This document shows, one piece after another, positions 31,558 through 46,148 of a stretch of 64,000 bases of DNA. Each line of letters opens with the position of its first letter. The first letter of the stretch is position 1. The notes under the pieces were generated by a model. It was not told where the DNA came from and did no database searches. It was given only the letters and a program-made list of their open reading frames with translations. The stretch comes from Hyaloperonospora brassicae (taxonomy: Eukaryota; Oomycota; Peronosporomycetes; Peronosporales; Peronosporaceae): positions 248,001 to 312,000 of the forward strand of contig CANTFL010000251.1 in NCBI GenBank assembly GCA_947650285.1, given 5' to 3'. A program made the position numbers and the translations under genes.

Positions 31558-33551
31558 TTTGGTCGTTAGTACGTTTAGATTATTCAGGCGGCGTGTTTCA
31601 TAAAATCCCGACTTTCGCTACTCGTAAAACACCGAGACATAAATTGAAAACATTTCGGTTAAACGACTGTAGTAATTTAGGATACTAAAGAAGGACTACA
31701 TCGCACTCAGAGTATACGGAAATGAAACATCCACCAGAGATACGAAGAAAATTCGGGTGAGCTTCCAATCCCGCTGAAGAAACGTGATGTTTCACATAAT
31801 CCACTTGCGTCGTCACCGTACAGCTTCGTGAGACTGATCGACAAATTTCACCTGTCACGCACCTTTCACAGTCTCTCCACCATCTCGTACAATGAGAACC
31901 ATGACTATGCCGGGATCAATATATCGTCGATGTAAGATCTGCGTCCTAACACTGACGGTCTTGGACCCGGATCCGATTTACCTTTGGTAAAGACATCATT
32001 CAATTTTGGAGATCCGAACGTGAACTCGTCGGATCTGGCCTCGATCTTTATTACCCATACATTGTGTTAACCATGGGACGTTGTTAGATATGCGGGGCAT
32101 TTTTTCCACCCGAAATGAATTTGTATCCATTCAAATAGACCGGACAGCGAAATGAATGCTGAGATCATCTTGGCCCGCTCCGTCATTTCCACCACTCAAA
32201 AGCCACTAGTTATATCAAGGGATCAAGACCAAAAAGCTTTTTCCATGTCCTGCATCAATTCACTTATCAGTGGTGAAGGGTACACTATCATGTATGTGAG
32301 CTGATTGACCGTCGGTATTCGATACATAATCGTATGTCTGTACCGTTCTTCGTGATGATTATCACTATCGGCGAAGGCCAGGGTGATGTGTATGGCTTGA
32401 CGATCTTGGATGACAACAATCCTTTGACCAAATCCGCCAATTTTTCACGGAATATAGGAACGACTGGTCTCGCTCGTTTTGCAATCGGGTTTGCTCCTTT
32501 TACATTAATGTCGCAGACAGCTCCACGTGCTTCCGGAGGTAAGGCGTTACTTTACCTAGGAGCAACCGACCATTCTTGCATATTCATTCTCGTACATCCT
32601 CTTGATCTTCCGACAAAGGTACTTCTGGATCGCCAACTTGAATATCATTAATGATGACTTTGGCCTTAGACGTGATTGTTTCGGGTAGTACTTCTATGTG
32701 TTGATCCACGTCTTCCGCGTACAAGTTTCCACTTTCGTGACGGTGAACATAAGAATCTGCCTATTATTTCGTCGGCAAATTGCGGTCCGTTTCCACCGTA
32801 TTAGTCCTACCAGTCACCATCTTGGACGTTCTATGTTCTTCATGATCTCCCATCTTGATCTTGTTTTCATGATGGCGACTGAACTGCTCTAGGTTGGACG
32901 TGTCGTCATTGGACCCACCTGATCAATCACAATTTTCTTCTCCTCTGGCTTCAAAATATTCGATTGATCTTGTACCTTCTTACCACTATTCGTCATCTTT
33001 ATGGCGCCGATTGTAAAAGGCGACGATACATAAAAGCCCTCTCTCAGCTCGGACACGCAAATTGTCGTCTTCGCAAGATCTTCGTCCGGTTTATGTAACC
33101 TCCCATGTTGAGTCCCCATCGCGTCTACCTAATGACGGTACGGTCTATGTCGAGGATCAGCTGCCTCTCTGACCAACTCGACGAGCTTGGTCAACTCTTG
33201 ATCCTGTACAAACAGCTTATCAAGTCGATCCTGCACTGTGTCTTTGCCTTCGACCTTGTTGACTCTTTGAATCGGCACGGTAGGTGTCAGTGGGTGTGGT
33301 CAATGTCGGTCCTCTTCGTATATCTCCTTATTCCTTACTTCCGTGATATCCCTTTGCTCTTTTGGCCTAGTCAATATCTGCTTAGGATTCTGGTAGATTG
33401 GGTGATATACTAGAGTTTCCGTGTGATCGTGGGTCATCTCTTCCACCCGATCAGTAATCGCCTCAATCTCCAACGCTTGTCACTCCTAATATTTGCGTGA
33501 ATTCACTGACACATAAACTAGAGATCGCGGTATCAGGTCGTTTATCATCCA

Positions 33552-34262
33552 TTAGCCTAGTGGTCCCTTAAAACTTAGGACCACTTCGTGACTGCTAATA
33601 TTAGTGAGCTGTAAATACTTTCCAGGTCTTTCAGACACGGTATTTACTTTCGGCACCCAAATGGCGCATCTTCGTATCCAGAGCTTGGATTTCGGAGGAA
33701 CCATGCCGATCCTCACCTGCGTCAATCCTCCAGCAGATATAACAACATGCTGATCCTCAACATTTATCGCTTGTGTGGTCGATCTGTACGGCAATCTTCG
33801 CTCCGCCAAACATATACGAACCTCATCTGGAAGACATAACTCTATGTCTGCCACATTTTAACGAATCCCTGCCGGTACCATGAATTCCATGCCCATTATT
33901 GCCTATTGACCGACTTACTTTCCGACCCATACATCAAAATAAACCATTAAGAATCCATACAATGTGATCATGATCTTGGTCCTTCCAACTTTTGTACACG
34001 TCCTCTCGCCGATCCCAACATATTATTGGGTATGCCTTAGGTCGACCTTACAACCCACCTTACGAGAAAAAAATTTGTCGATGATCAGAACTTCAGCGCC
34101 AGATTCAGACAACACATTATCATACTCGTTGTTTATCTTGTCCAAGGCTTTCGCTTGCTTTGAACACTTTTTTGGTGTGTGGTAATTCCAGTACTCTCGC
34201 GGTTCGCCTGGTGCAAGATCGATCTTCATCCTTATAGACGTTGGGTCGGGCGTATTCGTCAA
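33552..34262 (-). pseudogene. Gypsy aspartic-protease region relic
   Basis: Two frames (33552-33854 and 34023-34262). The first holds MADIELCLPDEVRICLAERR and PPKSKLWIRRCAIWVP. The second contains SESGAEVLIIDKFFSRKVGC, where a D-S/T-G protease motif appears as ESGA. Both resemble the protease-to-RT spacer of oomycete Gypsy elements. They are separated by a stop-containing gap. Confidence 0.5.
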
Positions 34263-37200
34263 CTCATTTCGTGCTTAAATTAGAACAAACAACTGAAGGA
34301 AACTCGCACGTATTAGCAATCGGTACAACCGGGTCGTTAGCCTCGACATTTTCCTTCTTCTTTTTCACGTATGTATGAATGCAGAGTCTAGAACGCTCGG
34401 CTCGTGCCAGATTCCATCCCGGCGAACGTCCCAGTTTAACATGTCCGCCTCTTTGGGTGAGTATATCCCAGCATTCTGGGTAGGAGCATATCACTTGCGA
34501 ATCAGGTTGTATAATTATCGTATGGGACATTTGCCACTTTCATGCCTCTCTCCAAAATAAGCGCACACAAATAAACACCTTTCCGATGGATGTCCTTTTC
34601 GACTGCTCATCTGGCACTTTAGTGTCTTTCAACACCCAAGATCGTCTTCCATGAGATCGATTATTACTATCCGGATCTTGTGATCGTTCGACATGATTCC
34701 CATCGCGTTGGTGGCCATGTTGAAAACTCCGGTGCGGCGGACTCCAAGGTCTTCTTAATTTCCTGGATCCGCATTACCTTACCAATCCTGACGGTCTTAT
34801 AAAACCTATGTCCGATCTTGGGATCCGGCCACACACACTCGGCGTCGGTCCGCATCTACATCCGATCCACTTGACTCAGAATTCGATCCACTGCGTTTGG
34901 TTTCTTTCACTCGAATTGCTCGTACCTCTTAAGTCAATTTCGATGCTGTCGGATTCAAACTCGTACCCGAAAGTGGTCAAAACTTGCTCGTCTGCATTGG
35001 CGCCTTATTGGCCCATACCTTTTATACGATGGTAGGCGCGCAGGGGTTCTTCCATGTCGTCAGCACACATCAATAGTAACAACGTCAACTGCTTGATCAA
35101 ATCTCGAACTTCCATCGTATCAATACAATGATACACATGATCGCGTATCATAGAGGACGTCTTCTCTCGTATCGAGATCTTTGATCAGATCTCCGCCACA
35201 TTCAGCCGATATAGATACTCCAGCTGAGTCTCATCCGATTGTTTCTTTGCATAATACTATGGTAGACTAGTTGATACGCCATGTCCTCTATATTGGATCC
35301 TGAATTCCCACAATAGGGGCTTCCATTCCCGTCAATTTGATCGGCTTAGCTGCCTGTACCAGTTTCGCACCGATCTCGTGAGCAGTCCAAATATATAAGC
35401 ACTTTTCTGCATCCGGAGCTTGGTCACGCAAGAATGCGGACTTGACTTTGCCAATCTAGCTCCTGGATCGACCTTCGTCTCTGCCTCGACCATTAAGCTC
35501 CTTTAGATCGCTGATGGCCGAAACTCGTAGCCTCTGCGTCGTGATTCCGCCACATGGTGTATTTTCGGCAGCAGACATCTGTGTTAGGTAAGATACTTCT
35601 TAGTAAGATCATAAGGATCGTAGTTGTTAGATCGACTACGATGCGACTCCCTCACCGACCCTATCTCCACATGTTGGACATTATCTTCTGTGTTCGTGGC
35701 ACATACCGGGCATCAAACAGAGTTTTGATGTACTATCCTTCTCCGGCTTTCTTCGTACTTCTTCATAGCCGCTTCAAAGTACGACTGCAGCTTTCCAGCG
35801 GGTAGCTTTCGTGCCTCGGTCGATCTTCCCTTCGTCGAAGTCATCTTGCAGCGGATCAATGCAGCGCCGGATGGTCCCAATGACATCCGATATATATAGA
35901 ACAAATTGTCTAATTCCAGGTCCAAGTTTACTGACGCGTACTGCGATTATCCGGTATTATACATTTTCGGTGTGTCTGCGATCGGCGTGATCGCTTGTTC
36001 CGATGCCCCGTAACTGTCTAATGATCAATGGTCCGCTCGATCTTCCTATCTGATAGATCTCCACTGCTGATCGACTTGCTCAACATTTCAGGCAGCGATT
36101 TTTCCGCATTGATCACTTGGTCAACATAACAAACCTAAAGTGTCAGCGCTTCGAAGGATTCAGATGTAAATCCGGCGTCTTGTAGCAATTGCACAAGACT
36201 GCATATTGCATTCAACTATTTCGCGGGTGAGACATCGTTGATGTCAGAATTCGTAGACGGACCGATTAGCTATTGATTTAATATCATCAGCACTAAATCA
36301 CTGAACAACAGTTTCTTTAACCCCTTCCCAAAATGTTTTCCCAGCAATTAGACCTACCAGTCTTCAGGCCAGACCGTCATCTAGTCCTCTCATTCCTTCA
36401 ACATGATCAGTCGCTCGAATGTTGCCATAGCGCGATCCTGTGGATCCGATCCAGTCTTTCGATCGTGTGGATTCTATAAACCTTGAAGTCCTGTGGATTC
36501 GATCTAGCTGTTTCTTTTTTTCATTCGCTCAGACTTCAGGTTATTCTTCTTCATAGTTGGTGCAAGCATTTATTGGTGTTTAGCTTTTTCTAAAAGAGAT
36601 TTCGCCCAGCGAATCATGATTTGCAGCATGATGCGCGGTGGACCCCGAGGAGACATTAGGAGGGGTAAAAGGTCTATCTTCCGAATCGACAACTTATTCT
36701 TCATCTTTAAATATCTTGTCATCAAGACCCTCGCAATCCCTTGACAATCTGAGGACTCTTAAACGTCGCGAGTGTGCAACGATCCCTCCTATGTTGAAGC
36801 TTCCATCCCATATTCTCTCTTTATCTTCGCGTATTTACAAACGGCCTCACGGTGAAATCTCGAGTCAATAAAAGGTCCGGGCACGCGGACCATTGTGCTG
36901 AAGCGAGTTTCAAAATAATTGCTGATGTGATTTCGCCTCTCCACTGGTTCACAGACGACGGACTACCGGAGGGGTTTTTCGTTTCGGTGCTTGATTCCTT
37001 CCTCGCCTTGAGTATGTGTCGATAGGGCGGGCTGCACTCTTCTTAGTGGACTCTTTTCGATGCTATACTTGACCTTGATTGGGACGGGGGTGATCGTGTG
37101 GAATTCTTCACATGGTCACAGGTCACTTGTAGGTAGTCGAAATGAGATACCGGGATCTCGACGAGATCGCCTTGTCCAATATGTGAATCTTCGTCTGCTT

Positions 37201-37780
37201 GAACTTCTGACCACTTGAGCAGTCTCGCGATCTTGATCAACCTTGCTTTCTTACTACGTCCGATCGCAGTTGTTGTGACGTCGTGAGAGTCCTGAACGCA
37301 CTTGGCCCAACAGTCCAGGTGCGACATTTTTGAAGACGAGAGACATGAATATTGATGCCGTCGGAAGGTTAAAGATCCAGCTCGGAAGAGATGACTCGTA
37401 TCTTTTGAACCAAATTGAACTCTGTATAATCTTAGCCAAACAAATCGAGAAATCGACGACCTAGCCTATCTATACCAAAAACACTCGCCACGCGTCGCTC
37501 AATGAATTCATCTGCCTCTTCTATCCCGTAGGATCCCGATTTACCCCCTACCCCTGTCTCAGGTCAGGATATGATCTGGGATCGGATCCAATTTTGGGTC
37601 GGATCCACTATAAAATCGGATCGACTCTCGGATCCGATCTCCTCTTGAATAGGATATCCTATAAGATTGAACCTCCTCTCGGATCCGAACCCCCCCTTGA
37701 TAATAGGATCCACTCTCGAATCGGATCCGGTAGTCGTCCTCCACCTATCCACACTTCGTACCTGGGCTGAATGGCACGGC

Positions 37781-40700
37781 AAACCTTTCTCCGTACCTTT
37801 TTTACATTAATCTTCTATACGCTTCATTACGATTATGCCTGCCGTTGAACCTCGAGAGGCATAGCTTGTAGATGTATCGACTGGTAGCTGCAAACGTTTA
37901 AGAAGGCCCTAGATGGGTAAAGATTGCAGCTAGCGAAAAAAAGAGTCTCGTCGACGGAGAGCCGGTAAACTCCAACAAAGACCGTTTTGAGTCTCGTCGA
38001 CCACGAGACGGTGAGCTTTGGGTTAATGCCCCGTTTTTAAAAGATTTGCACAAGTGACAAGAAGGTTGGCTTCAGCCGAGGAAACCGTAAATCTTCAATT
38101 TGGGCGTAAACTGCGTCCGGTGATCTGTAAAAGCGCGCAAGGCTTCGGCTTCCATCCGTTGGTGTGAAGTCACAGGATGAGAGAGGGTTTTGAAGCTGCT
38201 GAGCTCAAGCAGGCTTATAAAGAAATTGGTCGAAAGGGATCAGTTAGACGATAACCACAACTAAACCCCGAATAGTCAAGCCGCGAGGGAATTATCATAA
38301 CGTACCAGCCTGTGTCGCCGACTTAACTCGGCGATCGTTGTTTTTGTACGGTGAGACTATGAGCGAACAGATCTAACTAACTACTATACCACAACTGATA
38401 TCTGCAAATTCACCAGTTTGACAACAATTGCGACCTCAAGCTCGATGATAAGATGTAAGATTCTTTTATGAATTTGATAGGAGCTGGAATAGAAGCTGGA
38501 CAAGTTCAGTGCGACGTGTTTGACGCGACTCGTCGTGGTGGCCGTTTTTAGCCCAACTGTCTGAAGAAATGGACCAGAGATGGTACTTTTTGACCGCGTA
38601 TACTCATGCGTGGAATCATACATACACATTCACGTATATCGTCTGCATTCCCTCGTTTTATCATTGATTATAAACCTCTACATCTAGACTCGACGGCGGT
38701 CGTCTTACAATAGAGAAATTGTGATTTGACGCTTCCAACGTAGCCTAACAGTGTTGTTTGTCGTTCAAATGTAAGTCCACGTTTCTTTTGACTCTCTCGC
38801 CCATATTTTGTGTTTCGGCATTTATTATGCGCAGCTTTTGTGTCGATATTATCGTAAGATTGAATGCGATGAGACAAAGTCGTGTTTAATCGACGCGTAC
38901 TTGATGCTTTGTAAGATGTTTGAGTTGCGACTCGAGGCATTATGCGATGACGCAGAAGCAAGCACCATCGACCAAAAATCGATTGTTAAGAGCTGACGGC
39001 ATTATTTTGGTGCTATTGCGCGTGGTGGCGTGGGTAATTACGAACACATGGGAAAGATGTTACGTTGACATAGCAACAATTCTGGAGGAATATTGTAAAC
39101 GTCACTAAGAGGAATTTGCTAAACGGTGGTAGCGGTGTCGGGTTGATCAAAATTCTATGGTATGGTTGCTGCGAAGATAGACGCAATAATACTGGTATCT
39201 GCACGGAAGACATAACGCCCGTAAGCGTAGCAACTCGGTCCTCCTGGGCCACCTCAAACATGCAATAGAATATACTGATACATCACTATGCTACGCATTC
39301 TAAATAAAGATGCTTCACTTGCCAAGATGTTGAATCATGCTGCTTGTGTCAGAAAGATATGTATCATGTGGCAAGTTACTGGCGTGTCAACAACTTTTAT
39401 GTTGCAAACCTTCGTGCCTAATGGGTACATAAGCCTGACTCGGCATTTCCAATTTGACGGAAATGTTATTTCTTTAATTTACTACAACACATACTAAATA
39501 ATATCAAGAATACCGAACAATCCACGTGATTTTGTACATGTGTATGTTTGGCCGTATGCTATTCACCACGAATGCGTCTTTTGTTGTGTGCTTTTTTGTT
39601 GCGCTGTGCTCATTGTCGTGATTATGTAATGCATGTCCATATACCCGAAGCGAAGTGGGATTGAAAATAAATACGATCCTTATGACGCGATTCTATGCAC
39701 CGCAAGATGAAAAAATGGAACTGGGATGCACACGTTACGTACGACTCTTACCTGCATCATCTACATGGAAAGGATACGATTTTTGCTGCCTGAGGTTAGC
39801 TGCACTAAAGCGTCGGCGTGGGCCCCCGTACTGGTAAAGCTGTAGCTCCATGTGGGACAATGTAATATCGTCGAAACATTGAAGTATGGTGCACATGATA
39901 GTCAGATACAGACACGATAGTTTCGTGATACCGTCAAACGCCTCCATGTCGTAGTTTCGTCGAGACAAGTATACTAACTTGCGTGGTAGCGTCACTTTGA
40001 GCGTACGAACGCTGTAAACATATATAGCGGTAATTCTTCGATTTTCAATCCAGTCGGATCCCATCAAGTCATCTCAACGGTCATCGGTCAAGCCCATATC
40101 TTCGGATGAAGCGTTTAGCGTCTTGTTTCGCAGATCCATAGCTACGAGAAGTCTTGGATAGATCCAGTACTTGATCGGAGTGAAAAAAAACTATGTGGGA
40201 GAACTGAGATGTTGCGTAAAGGCAAACCACATAGCAAAAACAGCCATGTTGTGTGCGCAGCGTTGTAAATAGCGTCCGTCACTGATACTGCCCGAGTCGT
40301 AAGGATGACCTTTCGGTTGACCTCACCTACTGCTGCACTGACACCGATTTACGAAACGTACCTCTTGCTCTCGATGTAGCTGCCACTTTGCTTGTCGTAT
40401 ATTTCCATTGCCGATGTTGAGGGCGCAAAGTCATGGATAATAATTGTGATCAGGAAGGGTAGGGCCGGTAGGACATCACTTCAGGTTAGTCGAATTGTGT
40501 CGAAGCAACAGAAGACGGAAATGGTACAGCCTCGCAAAGTGACAAATGAATGGAAAGGCCTTTTCGCTTCATGGGATCGATTGAACATCGCGCATAGCGA
40601 CAGTTAGTTGTGCTTGCATTCAACACGTAATCGATTTCGCCATGTTCCCACGGCAGATCGCGTCGGGGAAGGTCCGCATTTTATAGCAAAGAAGTACGTG

Positions 40701-43280
40701 CTGTAAAACAATCCCCAAGATGGACAACGAAGTGGTCAACGGATCCGAAACCCGATGGGACGATACCATACCATCGCGTGTGCTTCACCTGTCGCTACGA
40801 CGAACTCGTATGTAAATCAACGACTGGTCCAGATGTAACTACGATCCTAGGCATGCGTTACATTCGTACTCATCGTAGATGTGGCTGGGTGAGAATGTGG
40901 TTCTTACTGCGAGGAAGTGTTGCCCAAATTGACGCCCGGGTTGTCGACCGAAGAACGCTTGCGACGTCAGTGCTTCAGCGTTACAATCGTATCGTCACAG
41001 GAAGGAATGGGTCGAGCAGTAGACCCAAAACTCGACGGGTAAAAGTGTTTGGCTAAAACCAACCAACGATGCAGCTGCATTGGCCGCAGACACACAAGGA
41101 CGGCGACTGCCGAATAAGCCCTGCTGCTTTCACACACACTCTTCCTCAAATTATCTGCCTTTGTTACCATTAGTGGCTGTGACACAGGCGTCCGGCAGAG
41201 TCATCTCACCTAACGAATTACGGGCGTCGTCTACTGAGTCAGCCAGGTGCTCTGATGGTCGAATGTAGCCGTTTGTGTTGTTACGTAAAGGGAAGCTAGT
41301 GGACGCGCTTGTAAATGTAGCGCGTATTGTATGTGAGAAGAGAGGAGAAGATTGATGTTAGTTTTGTTCATTTGGTCCTGTCGTCCTCAGGTGCAGCCGA
41401 TCTCAGCGATATATGACGCCATGTTGATGTGTGAACGCCGCGCACTTGTACGTTCGTTATCGCTAATGTATGGTAACGGCTACGCCACAATGTACATGGA
41501 TAGCCTGAATCCCAAGGTATGATTGACGCTTCACGCACGGCCCGAAGATTTACGCACTGCGGGCACCTTGCAAGCCTCCACCAGAAATTGTGCGTCAAGC
41601 GTCTCATCTTGCTTACAACATCATAGAGCGTGTTTTACTGCAGTCAAACGTACGTGCACGACCCACATGCCAAGGGTGAGTCTGCGATGCTTTTCTAGCA
41701 AAGCCAACCACACACGCTGTATATAGGCAGTGTCGGGCACAGCAATGGCTGATGTCAGTAAGGAGATACTTGTAAGGAGTTTATCGTGATGTACTCGTGT
41801 GTGTGCGAAGCATCTCGAGTCGCTCGTTTTCTCCCAAGAGCGAACAGCCATTCGTGTCAGTTCAAGAGCTCCTCTACCTACGCCATGTCAGCACGACCCC
41901 TGCGTCGTTGCTGCTTGTTGTCGTGCTTTTTCTTAGTCATATACACATAGCACGGCTACAACGCGTGCAGCTTCGATCACATTGGCAGCGCCATGATTGA
42001 TAGCTGTATCCCGGTGAGGTAGGATTGGCAATAGATGAGCCAGCAAATGTGCTTGTCGTACAAGGTCGAAAGAGAGGACAGCAGCTGTTCAAGAGGCGGG
42101 AGCACATAGCTGGTTTAGATAGATCGGAAGTTACATCTGATGCAGCATCTTCGCAACAGACTATTGACCGCTACCCTCACGTTCATACGGTCACGGTCAG
42201 AACGCGGAGCTGCTCTGCTTGATATGCGCATCTCCATTGCCCGCCCTACATGGTTCGCGAGCGATAAACAGCGAGGAAACACACGGAAAAGTGCGGACAG
42301 ATCGGCTAGCAACGACACAACATCGCACAGAATGCCCGTTGGTCTCACAAAGTCGCAAGGGCTTCGGACGGAAGACCACGACAAGCCCGACAGTTGCAAG
42401 ATCGGCGTGACAGACGTACTGCGACGACGAGAACTTAGCTGCCGTCGTACCTGTCTCTTTGTTTCTAGGATGGGAAGCATTTTTTCTACAGCTTGACAAC
42501 ACGAGAACGAACCGAAGACATGGCTCGTACCCATCGCGAGCTGCCTTCATTTGCGAGCAGGCCAGTAGGACGAGATCTGCCGAGAACGGAGGACGTGACG
42601 CGAAATGAGAGAGACGATACGATCGACGACGTCTGCAGACACCAGTTGGCGAGCCTTCCTAGTGAAACGTTCTCAGTCCGTGTCGAGCTCAATTGTTTGC
42701 TGCAGGTGATAGAGCAAACCATTGAAAGATGTAGTGTTAGTGAGCATCGCTAAGCCTTCTGTGCTCAGTATTTTACAATAAGGTGCGGTCGTTACAAAAT
42801 CAGAGAGAGAGAGACAGAGCCAAGAAAACTTCAGCGACGAGACGAGGCAGTGATGATTGGAAGCGATGGTGGTAGTGGTGCTTTCTGCCTTCATGTGCAA
42901 AAAGACTGACAGGGATCTGGATGCAGCGGGAGGCGTAGAGGTCGGCGTTGGCATCCTTTGCCAAGGGCGATCAAAGTACTGAGACGTCGCTACGTTCTTT
43001 GCCAGTCGACATGCACGGCAGTACGCTTGGTTGATATTGTTCAGTACGCGCTCAAGTGTTAGTTTGCTTTCGATATGACAGCGGATCCACAGCAACCAAC
43101 GTTAATAAATAGCCTCACTCAGTTTCAACACCACCTTTCATCTCCTCCAGCTCACTGCACAGCTCAGCGTACATTAGACACTACTACACCAGCTCACATA
43201 GTCGATTCTTCCCACAAACGTGCGATCTTCACTCGATCAAGCGTCGGTACAATCTCCCACGTCGACATGCTTTGCTCGTC
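37781..43280. other. Gene-poor region
   Basis: 5.5 kb with only short frames on both strands. None shows a domain, paired splice signals or family motif I can support. Around 37,950-38,340 are a few hairpins (for example GTCTCGTC/GACGAGAC-like arms and CGCCGA/TCGGCG) that could be the end of an old element. Confidence 0.4.
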
Positions 43281-46148
43281 TCATTGTATCGTCCGCCGCA
43301 GTTTGTTCCGAAACTCTTTCTTCAGTGCCGACAAAACGTGAATGTCATCGTGCAAGTCAGCAATCAGCTGGTCCGGCGCTTTGCTGTCCTTGCGAAGAGT
43401 TGCTAGCAGCACCTTCTTATTGTGAAGAGACTCAAAGATCACCTCGAAATTCTGCAGCAGCAGACCAAAGTACTTTTGCTCTGCCAAAGCAGCGCGCATT
43501 GACGTATCCATCGAGCTGTTACTTGCGTTCGAGTTGGCCGTGTTGCTACTGCTGCCTTCTTCCCCGGTCGTCTCAGAGTTTTCCGTGCTATTCTCTTCCG
43601 GTGAGTGACCACGTAAATCACCGCTGCCTTGGCCACATCCGTTGTCGCCGCTGTTCTCTCTGCTGACGGCGCCGCCGGTGCCATCAGCGCCTGCAGTACC
43701 ATCACGGAACGCAGCAATAGCGCGTGCACTGTTATACGCGTCCGAAGTCGGTCCAGTCGGGACAGACCGTTTGTACCGCTTGTGGTTGCGCAACATCGGA
43801 GTCCCGGATCCGATCAAGGGCCCCGTCTCTTGATTCTGATGCGCTTGTTGCTGCTCGTGTGCAATCGACTCGGACGCTTCGGTCGTGCAGTTCTCGTCAA
43901 TATACTCGTTTGACTTGATCAGATGCAGTAGATCGGGCCGAGCATGCAGTCGCTGGTGCAGGTAGTACACGTCTGGTCTGCCGTCGCAAAAGTTGATGTA
44001 CTCGCGGTCGTCCACTCCTACAACCATCACAAGAGACAAGCAACAACAAGTCAGTACATCTTCCAAGTCCGCATGGTGCCGACATATTCCTCGATAGCAG
44101 TCGTTATCACGGTCGCATCTCGTCAAGGGGTGTCGACTCCTTTGTTGCTCGAGCCACCAAAACACGGAACGAGCTCAATGTACGCGACCCCCAGCAAGCA
44201 GAAGCGATATGCAGGTTTGCTCACTCTTGTTCATACCAGCAGTTGTAAACTCAAAGCACGTCTTGGTGTACGCAAACGTGAGCTCTTTCCAGATCTCCCA
44301 CAGCTGCATGCTGCTCCACTTGAAATTGCGCGAGTTCGTCGCGCTGCCGCCTGTGCCAACAGAATTCCGTTCTGCTCGTGAACCAGCGGATCCGGGTGGA
44401 TGCTGACGGCTCAGCAGCGCAATGTACATTTCACGAATGTCGACCCAAAACTGCCAACGCGACAGCTCTGCGGCCAACCGGTCAACGAAATCGGGCGACA
44501 GCACAACATCCACGAGGCGGATCACATCTTCTGACGTCACAGGCACTTCCTTCGGATGCGGGTCTCCTTTGAATTCCTCATCAAGGTACTGTCGACTCGT
44601 AGTAAGCGAGTCATCTCGCTGCGATCGCGGGCCTCCACTATCGCCACCACTCGACGGCGGGGACGGACTCTGACTGCCATAGTTGACATAACTCCGAGAA
44701 CGTGAAGAGCCATATTGGGACTGCGACGTCGGGCCAGCACTACGCTGCTCATACCGTGATCGATACGGCGTATCCGAACGTGACCCCGACATCGAACTTG
44801 CGCCATTGCTAGATGGTCGTCTCCCTTCCATCCGTTGCGGGTGCTGCTGTGGTGACATGGTCTGTTTGTGCTGCAGAGCTGCACTACTAGTGCTACCAAC
44901 GGTCTTGTCGATACTAGCAGCGTTTGCCATGTCTTTTAGCCGCTGATTCCGATAGTATCGATACAGTGCCTCGACCATCACGTGCTTCTTCACGTTCTTC
45001 AGGCCGCGCAGTTTTAAGTGCGAGCACTTCTTACGAAGTTGCTTCGACGTCCACGTCTCGTAGCGCGTACTATTACGCGGATGACGGGCTTCTCCGAGCG
45101 GCTCGTACTGCATTGGATCTTCACTTGGCGGATCGCCATACGATTTCGGTGCATGCGAAGAGCGAAGACGAGATGCGGTAGCACTAGAGCTACTACCACC
45201 AGCACCAGCACTAGCAATGCTGCTCTTCACAGGGATGCCCGTTCCACTCAAGCTGCTCGATGCACGACGAGACATGGTCGTCGACGTGGTACCGGCTGCA
45301 CTCGCAGCTTTCTGCTGCAGTGGCAGCATCCGGACACTTGGCCCTCCTCCTCCGATCTTGTTGGCGGACTCGTACCCGTTGCGCAGTGGACTGCTGTACT
45401 GCTGCTGCTGCTGTGGCAAGTGCCGCTTCAAGCCACGAGTGGCGACGCTGGTGCTCGCTGGTGCGTTCTGTACCCAGGACTCGCCAGTCATGGCCGGCGA
45501 CGACACGGGCGAGAGGCGGTTGTGGTGATTGTACGACGACGACGACGACGTGACTCTTGTCGTGCCACGACCAGCGTCTTCGGACGCGCCAAAGTACGGG
45601 AGCGGCAATGGCGTGGAGGGCGACGCGACCGCAGCTGCGGGTGCATTGCCATTGCCACTGTAGGGACTGGAGAGCGACGACGCCGGGTACAAGTGACGGC
45701 GCGTGACGCCAGGGAGGACCCGACCTGCACTGGCACTGACCACGGACGTCGGAGCCGACAGTGACAGCGACGACGGGGCCAGTGCACTCTGACTCGGTGG
45801 GCCCTGCGCTTGGCTCGGCGACGTCTGTCCGAGCGACCGCGTCACGGTCGGAGCACTGTCGGACGTGGCCGACGACGTGGTCGGGGGACACTCGTTGGCT
45901 GCACTGGCCGCGAGCGAAGGCGCGCGTAGCACTGGAGGCAGCCGCCGCATGGGGCTGTTGCTCGCGCTACTGGCGCTCCGGCGCGCATCGTGTCCGTCGA
46001 CAGAGCTGTCGGGACTGCTCGAGCTCGAGCCGCGGGGCGCGACAGTGTCCGGTGGTGACGTGGTCGTCGTTGGCAGTGGCGGCGGTGGCGGTGGCGCTGG
46101 GGTCGGGGCCGCCGACAGCGCCGTCGGGAAGCTGCTACTGCCGGTCAT
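43281..46148 (-). CDS. Large Ser/Pro-rich protein with SAP-like helix pair and C-terminal coiled coil
   Basis: Two exons, 44225-46148 and 43281-44017, around a 207-bp GT-AG intron with matching phase, encode 886 aa. The frame extends upstream only to a GTG, so I chose the ATG at 46148. Residues 1 to ~350 are disordered (poly-Pro, poly-Ser, poly-Gln). At about 361-400 is a helical block, WTSKQLRKKCSHLKLRG followed by NVKKHVMVEALYRYYR. It resembles a SAP-type DNA/RNA-binding helix-turn-helix. Another disordered stretch follows. Then comes a conserved-looking C-terminal half (VIRLVDVVLSPDFVDRLAAEL, QLWEIWKELTFAYTKTCFEF) and, in exon 2, a helical end (EQKYFGLLLQNFEVIFESL...). I do not recognise the full family. 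A chromatin or transcription role is a guess from the SAP-like block. Confidence 0.7.

Larger units (their letters stand above)
26290..37780 (-). mobile_element. Strongly decayed Gypsy element(s), GATC-rich
   Basis: A long stretch with no open frame above about 110 codons. Minus-strand relics occur in Gypsy order from high to low coordinates: protease region (33552-34262), RT/RNase H (31246-31557) and chromodomain (26790-26999). Between them I see only stops and shifts. GATC is very frequent; I count roughly 18 in 29041-29700 and about ten in 37561-37740. LTRs could not be located, so the ends are approximate and more than one element may be involved. Confidence 0.65.

Noticed and set aside
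39000..43000. Many 60-140 codon frames
   Set aside because: No domains, no consistent splice pairs and no codon pattern. Treated as chance.
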